Shown here: one piece after another, positions 23,901 to 35,900 of the stretch
Position numbering within the stretch: position 1 is the stretch's first letter
How the letters are laid out: each line of letters starts with the position of its first letter
NCBI GenBank assembly: GCA_013400115.1
Contig: VXBP01008959.1
Coordinates: forward strand, 1 to 64,000
Direction of reading: 5' to 3'
DNA length: 64,000 nucleotides
Source of the DNA: Rhinopomastus cyanomelas
Taxonomy: Eukaryota > Chordata > Aves > Bucerotiformes > Rhinopomastidae
The notes under the pieces: model-generated
Database searches by the model: none
Told to the model about the DNA's origin: nothing
Seen by the model: only the letters and a program-made list of their open reading frames with translations
Position numbers and translations under genes: made by a program

Positions 23901-26900
23901 TGAAACTATTGCCCGTTGCTCCAAAAGGGAAGGAAGAGAGCTGCTGTGTGGGAGGAAAGAGCATGGGAAAAATATCTGCTGGATGAAGATCTGCAGCTTC
24001 CTATTCCCTCCTTGGATCAGGCTGCAGCCTCCACCCCTCCAAACACAAGCAGGAATTCTGAGGAGTTCCTTACATCTTTCCCAAACAAGAAAGTCCTTTG
24101 AAGATCCTGATGCTCTCCCAGTGTTAAACCACTGCCTTTTTTATGGCCCTTCAACAGCTGCCAGGACACCAGGGCTGAATTTCAAAAGTCAACCTCCTCC
24201 TCTGCTTCTTCTTCCCTTCAAGTTGCCAATATGAAATCCCTGTCTCATCCCCCACGTCTGTCTCAACTACGGGCTGAACCCTGTAATTCACAGAGGTGAT
24301 AGGATGTGTGAGAGCTTAGCTTTTAAACAAAATCCTTTTCAGAGGGCTGTCTGCAGAAGAACTTTCCTGCTATGACTGGTCTGTTTCAGTATGGCCTCTC
24401 TCCTAGCACCACTGCTTTGGAGGTGGTTCAGCACTGCCTCATTCTGGTACAAGCTGGACATCAGACAGCTTGATAGAAAGGCTCTGCATCGCAAAAGCTC
24501 CCAGCGGGTCCTAACAGTGACAGTATCCATTTCTCTGCAAAGGAGGAAACCTCTTGAGGGAAAAGTAGCTACAACATGCACTTAACCATTAACACAATAC
24601 ACTGCCCCCAAGGCAGCTTATAATGTCTCTCACTGCAGTCAACCTGAGTGAGAGTGAAGTACGGTGTTACAGGACCAGTATTAACACCCAGAGAGGGCAA
24701 CTAACCAATTCCCTTTGCAAAAGGCAGCCACTGCCTGGGTGTGTGACCCTAAACAATTAGCTCTGACAAAGCTACACTACACCCACGGAATTTAACTTCC
24801 ATTTCTGCCCAATAGAAAATCCTTCACTGGGAAGAGCTTCCTACTTCTCATTTGCTATCTGTGCGAAACAAGGACAAACTGCAAAGCAGAGCAGCTGTAA
24901 GGAAAGGCCACTGTGTTCTGGCTCTCCAAAAATTTCGCCACTTGGCCATTTCACACACAGCCTATGAGCCATAAGGAAACTCCTTTGTGCCACTTACTGG
25001 CTGCAGACTCAATCTCTTTCCTTTGCTTGACACACCACCTGGACCCCATATGTTAACACTGCTGTCAATATTTTCAATTATCCATATCACTGTTTAATAA
25101 TAATTAAATAAAAACACAGACTGATTGCAGGTTCAGTACTATTTTTAAAAGCCTCCAGAGTGAGGAAAGCACAACTTACAAACAGTCGGATGCTGCCAAG
25201 TGAGGCTTGCATGCTCCTAATGCCTGCCACCTCTTTGACACAAACACAGCCTTACCCAAATGATCTGACTCCAGAGACACAGTCTCTCCACTCTCTTCTC
25301 TGTCTAGGGTTGCCTCTGCAGCACAAATGATTAAGACAACCCCAGGCCTTCCCTTTGCAAACAAATTACCTGTTTTCCTGCTGCCAAGACTTAGGGATTG
25401 TAGCATTGTCCCCGATGCACAGTATTTGGGTGCCTCGGTGTACTGGGTGAAATTCAGGCCATACTTAGGTATATGCCAACAGCGCTGCTAATTCAGCTGA
25501 AGCAGTCTCTGTCCTCAAACCCTTGTTCCTCCCTCCCCTCATCACTCTTCCCTCACAGAAACCACAAAAGTGTTTATTTGCTGCTCAGTGAACCAGGTTA
25601 GGGAAATGCTCTGGCTGAAAATCAGTCTAGCCAAAAATGTTTTCCAGCTGGCCTCTGCACAGCCAGCAATGCCAGTGCACAGAGAAGGGACAATGCACAG
25701 ACACAAACAAGCATCTGAAGAGGGGAAGAAGTGAAACATCTGGCACAGAAGTGACACACATCTACCTACAGCCTCCCATACAGCCTTGCTCATTGGCCCT
25801 TTAGTCCTAAATCCACCTGATAATTAGGACAGAGCTAGAATCCAGGTTATTTTGTTGCTGTTTGGAAGAAGATGCAGGCCTTGCACACAAAGCATCCAGA
25901 ACAAAAATCTGGAATGGGGCACTAGAGAAAACAGCAGGACGAGATGCCATCAAAACTTAAGAGGAGTAGGAAAAACTGGTTAAAACCCATACTCTTTGGA
26001 TTCTGATGAGCACAGTACAGATTATTGTGTCCTGGCTCTTCTGTAGTACATTTTGAAAGTGTGGAGGGGCAAATCACTCCCCTTCCAAAGCACAAGTTTA
26101 TGCTGCATCTCGTCATACTCCATATTTCTTGCTCAGTTGGTCGCTGTGGAAACGTTTCTGGAGCGTGCCAGGAGTCACGTAGCATCTACCTGGGGAGCCC
26201 CTGCATTAATCCGTCACCTTCGTGGGCTTCTAGGAGCCCATTGGTTGGTTGGAAGAAAAAGGAGTCTCTCACCCCTCCCTGCTCTCAATGAAAGACGCTT
26301 CCTCTAAATCTTACTACAGGATTTCAGGCTCAATTCAGCTTCTTTGGAGCTTTTGTCACCGAACAAACGTGATGTCTTTGAAAGAAAGATTAACAGTTTG
26401 ATGAAAGGATGCCATGGACAGCTTTGTTCTAGCCTGCTTCCCCCTAGAGCTTTCGGTCACTGTCACTTTCTTACCCACGGGAGAAGATGTCTGACTCTCA
26501 CAGAGATTATGGCCACCTCGTAAGATTTTGCCTTTCCTGGTAACAAAGCACTGGCTACTCTGAGGAGGTGATAATGAAGAACAGGGGCTGGATTAGGGGC
26601 AAAGAACCTCACACTGATTTCTGAATTATGAGAACACAAAGCAGTCAGTGCTGCAATTCAATGTTTAGAGCACACTCAGTTCACCCTCCTGCAGGAGGGA
26701 CAGAGCTGTGAGCCCTGCCAGACCCAAAGTTGTTCTTCCTATCTCCTCATCAAGTTAGCAGGAGTAGTTAATAGGACTAGTTAACAGGACTTAGGACAAG
26801 GAGCAGATGGCATGGATTATAAACTGCCATTATGTTCATACTAAGCTCAACACCAGTTCTGGCCTAAATTACCTAAGAGCTTACCCGTCTCTGTCAGTTA

Positions 26901-29900
26901 CACTCAGCAAGCACATGCACACAGCACGGTGCAGCAGGGCTGATAGTCAAGCTAATCCTGAACAGAAAAAATGACCTAGGACTTGTGGTGTGTGAAACAG
27001 CCCAGCTATCTCTGCACGGCACAACCACTCCACAAATTAACCCACAGATGAGCTGCCCCTCTACACACAGCCAGGCACCATTTCAGCACGCAGAATTTCA
27101 ACCCATGACATGTGTGTACAGTAAAACACAGCCCACTGAATCCCTCCCTACAAAAGTTTTACTGCCAACGGGGCAGCAAACAGCAAAGGGAGCTACCTGC
27201 AGGGCTGGCACCAAAGCCAACTGCTGTGCAGGCAGGATCTTCATTACAGGGAGCCCCTTTAGAAACAGATCATCCCCAGCAAAGGCTGACCTTGTAGTGA
27301 CTCCCATGACATGCAGACCGCCCTGGGCTTCCCTGGCAAGCAATTTTTCATCATTCCCTAGAGAAAGGCTTAGGCCAAGGCTGACTGATGTGGTGATAAA
27401 ACTACAGCTTGTGGTTCTAAGAGGCTTTCACAGCATTTCCCATTAGTTCAGCGAGAAGTTCATCTCCTTTTCGTGTTTAATGAACCAGGAACTGCAATGG
27501 AAACAGGATGTGCAGTGATTTCTCTTTACTGAGGACGAAAAACTTTACATACAATCCCTGTAGAAAACTGCTACAAAGACTCTGCATCTGTCCTCACTCT
27601 TTCACTGCAGCAGTCAAGAAGGTGAAAGACTCCACCTCAGCTCCCAGTTGATTGGCAGCCCTGCTCCAGTATCAGCTTACCCAAGGTCATTGACTAAACA
27701 AGACCCCTGAGGTGATACAGACCTAGGACCCGAAAGCAGTGAATGTGCTGCTTTATTATCCATAGACACAGAGCCCAAGGCAAACAGACTCCTTTCCAGA
27801 AATCAAGGCAGGTCATGAACAGCCAGTCGGAAGCTGGCTCAGGGGTCCTCCTGCTGTGCTGTCATGTGAGAGGTTCCAGTCTGATCCTGAACTCCTGAGC
27901 TAACATCACCCCAACTTGTAAGAGGGCCAACATCTTGTACTGCTCCCTGGGAACACTCGTAGGTCACTGCAGCAGTGGCCTGAATAGACTAAAGGCTCCC
28001 CAGTCCACACATCACTAGCCAGAATGCAGTGTGTCTCCACTTTTGAAAGATGCAGGAGACACATCCATGTACCTGTGTACATGCACTGCAGGCCTGAGGT
28101 TGCTCAGGATGCTAACAAAGCTACTGAAAAACCTACTGACCATTCTAGAAATTGCTAAAGCTTGGAAGGGGGCAGAGTACCTTCTCCATACCCACAGTTC
28201 GAGGCCAGAATACCACACACAGACTGGAAACCCAGGTCATACCTTCGTCTCAGTTTGATGCAGCTTTTCTGTCTCGTTTTACTTTCCTGTGGTTTCCATT
28301 TTTGTGTTCACTACTGACAACGCTGACACCATAGTGCACCCTGCCGGAAGGCAGCAGCGACAGCTGCCCCGAACTGTTTCCACTAAGGATAGCTGACTAC
28401 AGTTTCACCAGAGCAATTCGGGTGCCAGTGCTTTAACTTACACATCGGCCCAGGCACTGGGTTGGCTTCTCACCTCTGAAAGCCGAGTACTCTGATACAT
28501 GCTCACCCGTTTAACTTCTTTTGCACCACTGTGACATACTGCTTGTTTGTCGCAAACATCAGGTAATTAATTGGGCTGCTGCAGCTCAGTTTCACATACT
28601 CGCACCAAGCTAAAGATCATCCCTCCTAACCAGCAGTGGCAATGGACGTGATCCACACTAGGTATTTCAGCCTGCAGTGGGGCTGATTTTGTTATCCTTG
28701 CTAACAGGAAACACCGCCATGCTCATTCATTATGGGTCTTTTAGTTTGCATTTCAGTGAGACAGCTTGAAAAGCTTTGTCCCCATGTGGCTCTTGGCAGG
28801 CTAAGAAGTAAAGTGCTCTTACTCTCAGCTTTCACAGAGCTGGGGAGGTGCTGCTTATTGTTAAGCAATGAAAGGGGAGGGCTCAGGTCACATCTGTGAA
28901 ATGTTAGTGGAGAAGGAAAGCTGGGTGAAAGTAGGTGGCCAGCACAGCAGAGCACTTTGCTAGATTTTGTGAGGCCACTGGGGAGATAGGCAACCATTTG
29001 TCTCAGAGACCTGATAACAGGCCACTTGCTCTCTGCTGGTTAGCTAGGAGTTGTAAATACCTCTGCAGACACAGGCTCTTCAAATGGCTGGAGACAGGGG
29101 CTGATAATCACCAGGAGGCGGGGTCAGAAGGGAGTTAATTAGCTCTATTAATGCATGGAGATAAAACAGGTTCATGTCTCCTGGTCCTCTTCTTCACAGC
29201 ACCTGGACTTTTGGGGCAGACAAGATGGGGCTACCAAAATGGACCTTGAAAGTAGCCAAAGAAAACTATCTCCCACTTAGAAATATGACCTCTCCATCTT
29301 CAAGGGCCCATTAAGCAGCTAAACTGATAAAGACTTGCTAAACTAACTAATGAAGCTCAGAGGACAGGAGGTTAGTATTCTAACCAAAGCTACTGTTCAG
29401 TCAGCTCACAGAAAGTCTTAGTGCCCCAAGCATTCAGCTAAAGAGACAGCCACAGATCCCTTTGTCTGTGATGTCTGTAATGCTGCATAAGGAACAATCC
29501 CAAAACACCGCACTTTGCAGGTGAAGAGAGCTACAAACCGAGTGGCTCTCACTTCCTTTGCAGTCAAAACAGTAAAGGAGTTGAAAAAAATCTTCCATCT
29601 AGGCATTTCTCCTCCTCTAGCTGAATCTTGAAACAGCAAGTAGACAGGAATCACTGTCGCAAAATCATAGATTGCTTTGGTTTGGGAAGGACCTGCTAAA
29701 GCCATCTAGTCCAACCCCCACTGCTCACTACAGGGGTATCAGCTAGACCAAGTTGCCCAGAGGCCTGCACAACCCAACCTTGAATGTTTCCAGGGACGGG
29801 GCATCTGCCAACTGTCTGGGTAACTTGTGCCAGTGTTTCACCACCGTCTTCCTACCCATTTAGAATGATGCTGTAAAAACTCTCCCAGCATTAGAGTCAG

Positions 29901-32900
29901 TAATTATATCTGAGATGTCTCAGTTCTCCAGTTTACCCTTCACAATGGACAGTGAGAAGTCAGGAATCTCCTCAGCCTATTTTTGAGCCCTCATGCTCAG
30001 AAAAGTTCAGAAAGCAAATCCAGTTGCATTGAGAGTCTTGCACTGAAGAGTCACTGTGTCAGGAACACAATGTCACCTATCTGTCATTATCATTGACAGT
30101 GAAGAAGCCAGAGCTAAGCATCACCCTCCATCGCTGTGGTCGTTTACAGCCAGGTGTCGCAGAAAATCATAACTTGTGGTTTCCTGCATACCACTGCCCT
30201 TTAAACTGGCCTCGGCTACTCATCTCTGGGACTTGCAAGTTAGATTTACATTTGGCTTCAAACACAGTTCCCAGGAAGACATCCAGCATGATGCTGGGAT
30301 GCCAAAAGACACAGACTCGTCCACTGCACTTGCTAACTGGTAATCATTTCAGTGTTAATATTTGTACTTTGTCACTGTACCCTTTCTGGCTCTAATTTTC
30401 AGCTGCTAGTTCCTGTTGTGCCTTTCTCAGCTGAACAGCTTTTCGATACCCAGCACATGAACTCTGTAGGATATTCACACGGTGCAATACTGAAATTCTC
30501 ATCCTTTTTTCCATAAGATAAACAGATTCAGCTGCTTATGTCTCTCACCAGCCCTTGAATCATTTTGTGGTTCTTCCCAGCTTTGCAGTTTGCAGTAACC
30601 CAGTTCTGATCCCACTGACAGCACATGCAAAAGTCACGTCACTTGTCCATTCCTATTGCCTACACACTTGTTCACACAACTACAGACCATACTGGCCTTT
30701 TCAGTCTCAGGATCAGACTGCAGGCTGATGCGCAGTGGGTTGAGCCTGCATGTCCTCTCAGAGGTACAGTTTCCAGAGTACAAGTCTGGCTTCCGGCTCC
30801 TTCACTTAGATACAGGATTTTGCAGGTGGCTCCACCAAAATGTACTTCATTCAAGTAACTGCAGTTACCATATCTCTGTAGCCATCTTGCCACTATTTGT
30901 GTCTCATTAGATCCTTTACTTCTTGTTCTTTTACAGAGCAGTTGAGGATCAGTGCTGGCACTGGTTCCAGCTGAAGCTCTTTCCAACACCTTCCAGTAAC
31001 ACCCCATTCAGTGATGGCAGCTACTAACCAAGATAAGCTTAGGGGAGTAATTCTGCAGTGTTGGGATTTATTAAAGGTCAGTGCTGTAACTATGCCACAA
31101 GGCTCCTTGGCTCTCAAACTGTGTGATCCACAGCAAAGGACGACTAACTCCACTCCCCACAAGCAAATGGTCTGAAACAGTATTTTCTTCATTTGCTGCA
31201 AGTCCTACTCTTTCTAAAACTAAACCAGAAAAGAATTATTGGCCATTTCTGCCCTTCCACATTCTTCACTGCCTTTTCACCATCACCATTCAGTGGCAGG
31301 TTTCACTACCATTTCCATGCTTTCTTTGCCTCTCAGTAGACTCGAAGAATTGCTCCTTGCAGTTGTCCCAGGTTATTCCAAGTTATCCTAGCATCTCTTA
31401 CAATTTCTTACTCATTATAAATTCCAATTTCAATCAATCATTAATTGTTCCAAGCTTTCCATGTCTCCCTTTACATTGCTTTTTCAGTTCTAAAGTTCTG
31501 CTCTTGTTCTACCAGTGAGCTGTGGTAGGCTTTCAACCAAAAGCAGCTATTGATGGACTGGGAGTCCTGCATTTTGCATAAAATCTTCCATTTAAATCCT
31601 GCTTCCCCTCATATCTTTTACTATCTACATTTTTCTTTTCCTTTTCCTCCAATGTAACTCCCCTTCTGCATCAGTTTTTAACAGTACCCTGTTAGTGTCC
31701 CTTATATCCATATCAAAGCAATCTGAGTCAGTAATCTCTAACAAACCTTCAGAGTCAGGTTATTGTTCCTCTGAACCCTTGTTTCAAAGTGCCAAAGAAC
31801 TGAATTCTCCATCCCCTGCTTTACTGCCTCTCAAGCTTCCCTTCTACACCAGCACCTCAGGCTTTCTCCCGTCCTCTACCTTTATCCTTGCAGTGTCTAA
31901 CACACAACCTGATCTGGTATTTTTACTCTCCCCATCATGTCAGTGCTTGATGAGTGACTATTATGTCATATCTGCACATTAGGTCATCAAATGAAAATGC
32001 TGGGATTTACTGCTGTCTGCTTTGCCATTCCACTATCTACAAGCAACTCAAGTCCCTAAAATAGTGTCACACAGGGTGCCAGAGTCCACCCAGCAGAAAG
32101 GATGCTGCTGGCAATGTACCAGCAGCTTAAAGGCTACATCTAATTGTGCATAAAGTTGAGCACATTGTCATAGACTAGAGCAAACGAGCTTATCTGTAAT
32201 GCAGACATATGGCCAGCAAAGCCTACAGCTCCCAGTGTGCAACATTTGGGCCAGCTGGCCATTTGGATCACAGTGAAGCATTACATGATCTGAGAATGCA
32301 GTGACAGAAAATCGGCACTGCAACTGCTCCACATTCAAAAATCATGAGTTGGGCCACTCCAGTCCAGGAGTTTGGCTCAAAAAGATGGAGATTTTAAAGG
32401 GGATAAACCAAATTACTTTGTTTTTGATATAGGGTTCACATTCTCCCACTTTTTTCTGCAATCATGTAAAACAATGTCTGATTTTGATAAAAGCTCTGTC
32501 ACACAGTCACTTATCTGTGGGAGCTGAGACAGCAATTTACAAACAGACTCACAGTATGATTAGGGGAGGTACAACAACATATTCTGAACTCTTTAAAGTG
32601 CACAGATAACCTGGTAGATAAACACACAGACAGAATCTGGAACCCGCAATCACCACAGTTATCACTGGGGAGGATAAGGGTAGCCCCCAGTTTTGTTACA
32701 AAACTCCAGGTTTTCCAGTCTCTCACTAAAGTCTCTGCTTTTACCATGGTTTCCTCTATTCAATTAATTTCTAACTTACTTTCTTCCCACCTCTCAGCTG
32801 TCATATAAAATGTTCCCTCAGCCTCCAACCTTCCATTCTGTAAGACACCTCTGCTCTCCTATAATGGCACACCATACATTTTATGACAGTTACCCCCTTG

Positions 32901-35900
32901 ACAGCCATCACAGATGCTCAGTCTCCAATTAATAAAGACAACTATTCCAAGGGATTTGTTACTTTTAAACAGGTTCAAATCAGCCCTTAATCTTTTGGTC
33001 CCATTCTCTAGATCTTTTAAGATGCTGGGAGTATTCTAGCCAATGCAGGCTCAGCCCCATCCACTTCTGTATTTGTGGAGGGCAGAGACAATTCTGGCTC
33101 CAGTCACAATTCTAGATGCGATACAGCTGGGAATCGCTACTTCTGCTCTGACAATAACTGTTAAAGAAAGGATCTAGCCAGAAAAGGCAAGAGAAGCTTC
33201 AGGTCAAAACTACAAACACCACACCAGGAAACAGAAAAAGTACTGTCTTCTCTGAGTCTGGATCAACATGCACTGGCATTGCTGAACAAAGTTCATCTAA
33301 GAACCAGAGTCTGACTTTCTTATGACCCAGAGTCAGTCCCTCTGAAAAAGCCATTTCAGTAGAAAGCCTGTGTCTGTCCTGTCTCTCTTTTACCCCACAT
33401 TTTCACAAGCAACCAGTTCTTTAGGCAACTTGATCACTTGTTAAAGGTGGGTGATCTTTTAATATCAGAGCTCCCATCTGCATGGGACAGAGTACAGTTA
33501 TAGAGGCCACATGCCTTGCTGATCCTCTGATGCACTCCTGACAAGCTCATTCCATCTGTCCCTGAGTTCAGTCCAAACCAAGAGTGGGACAATACAGCCA
33601 GAGCTGGTCCTCTTCCACTAAGAAGCTGCACTGAAGCTCAGGTAACTTTTTTGAGGAAACTGAGATCTGCACTAAAAGCAACAGCCTTCTAGGAAGGGGG
33701 CAAAGGTTCAGGCTGCCACGGGAAGACAAACACAACAGCAGCACAGCTGGCCCCCCCCCTTCTATCTGTCACTCGGAAAGCTACAGCTACGAGTCAAATT
33801 TGATTTAAAGACTTGAACAAAACCACCATCATCATGCCTGACACACAGCGGGACCTGCCAGTTGCCTGGTGCCTTAAACTAGGTGGGAAACACTATGGAA
33901 TGGTGTCTGCAATCTTTCAGAGGTGCCATTCTCTGTCACAGATGAAGGTAGCTAACCCCAGCCCTGTGACGCAAATTAGCTTTCAGACTCTTAGGCCTCG
34001 TGCCTGTTTTCTAATGGGAACAGAAAGCACCACAGATCCATCGATTTCCTGCAGCAGTATGGTTTTAAGCCTCACAAAATTAAAAAGTCTCCCTACCACA
34101 AACCCTAAATAACAAAGAGGGGTATGAAATGCAAACAGCAGCAATGCCTTAGGAAACTGCAGCTAAAATTTTTTTAGGAGGTATCTAGCACCTGATGTCT
34201 CCTGCAATGGTTCTTTTTGAGTGAACATGGTCCACCCAATGATGCAGTGTGTGTAAAAGTGTGAAGTCTCTCCAGATTACACCGCTGGAAAATTACAGCA
34301 CCCAGGATGCTCCCTGGAACTGAAACAGCACTCTACATTTCAGTGCCGTTTATGCTCTAAACAGTCAAAAATGTTCAGAATTCATGCAGGAACTCGCTAG
34401 GGGTTTTGGGGGCAGGGGGATTTTTTTTTTTTGTTGTTGGCCAAAGGGAAGATGGGCATATGTGTGTATGTATATATTTCACAAACTCTGAAAACCTATT
34501 TACAGCACTGGCAATTCAGTGTCCTTCTAGCCAATTCCACCTGGTACAGACTGTCTACTATCCTACCCTGCCACTTCAGGATAGGAATAAAACATCAAGC
34601 CTAAGCTCTGATTGTGTCCCAAAAATCTTCCTAGGCAGCAGGATGTGATGGGATGGGCCCATCAAAAAAAAACCAAAAACCTCATATCAAGTCAGTAAAA
34701 GTATGTTGGAAACAAATAACAAGTGATTCCCATCTCTTTAGAGAAATATCTCACCAGAGAAATCCCTGGGAGAGGCTTTAAATACATTTAACAGTTGTGC
34801 TGCAGAACAGTAGAGGTGTAAGCACACCTTCCTTTCTCCTTCCACAGGGTACAATCCCTACAGAATACAGATTGTTCCACATTATGTTCCCAACAGAGTT
34901 GATTAAAGTATGGTTCAAATCCAGCCTGGCAAAGACAACAGCTCAATGTTAATGATAGCCCATTTAAATAAGGCAAAGCAATACTGGATGGGACAAGAAG
35001 TGTGAAATACTCCAATCCACATACATTCCCCCTATCATACTGGTGGGGCTCTCTCTCCCCAAAGGAGGGGGAGAGAACCAGCTGCCACAGGCTTTACAGA
35101 ATACGGTATTCAGGCAGAGGGGTAACTACTGGTTAGGGGTAACTACTCTAACTACTGGTGCAGTCAGACCTGTTGCAAGGAAGAGACAGCCCTGGCACGC
35201 TCCCATCTTACTGCTGTGCTTAGAATTGCTTAAAAAGGCAAATATTGTTAAATATTAAGTACAATATTTAGTAAAAGATAAAGTTCCTTTATAGATTCAC
35301 AGGAGCTTCTCCAAAGCATACCAGCTCTGCAGTAACCCACCCCTTGTTGCCTCTGCATTCCCCACACTTCTTGGACTGCCTTGCCTTTCACTGCCATCTG
35401 TTGCTTCAGCTACCTTTACCTTGTGGGATGTCATGCTCCAGAGAGTCTAGAAAGTCAATGGATGGGTCCAGGTCAGCCTTTTCCAGCAGGGTTTTATTCT
35501 TCAGGTTAACAGGCTCAGTAAAATGGAAATAGGATCTTAACTTTGTTGCCTCCATCAAAGAAAGACCTGCAAACAGCCATTGGTAACGATGAACACGGTG
35601 AACTAGGCCAGCATTCGTTACACCACTGAGTATCATATTATTTCTCTAACATTCATAGCAAGGGACAGAACCACTGCATTTCTCCAGCACACTCCACAAA
35701 ACCAAAGACTTTCCAGAAATGGGTGGCAGCACTCCCCAATGCTGCGTATGGCAGACTATGCTAACTGCAGTCCCGAAGCAGCAATGGGCATGAGTCAGGA
35801 TCAACATTTGTGCCCACTAGGTTGCATCCTATCTTTAGATGCAGCATTCACTGCAGCTATAATTGCTAAACACTGACATAAACTATACAGACACAAATAA

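Noticed and set aside
34913..34923. GGTTCAAATCC resembling a polymerase III B box
   Set aside because: No A box or tRNA-like fold lies 30-60 bp upstream, so a tRNA or SINE is not supported.
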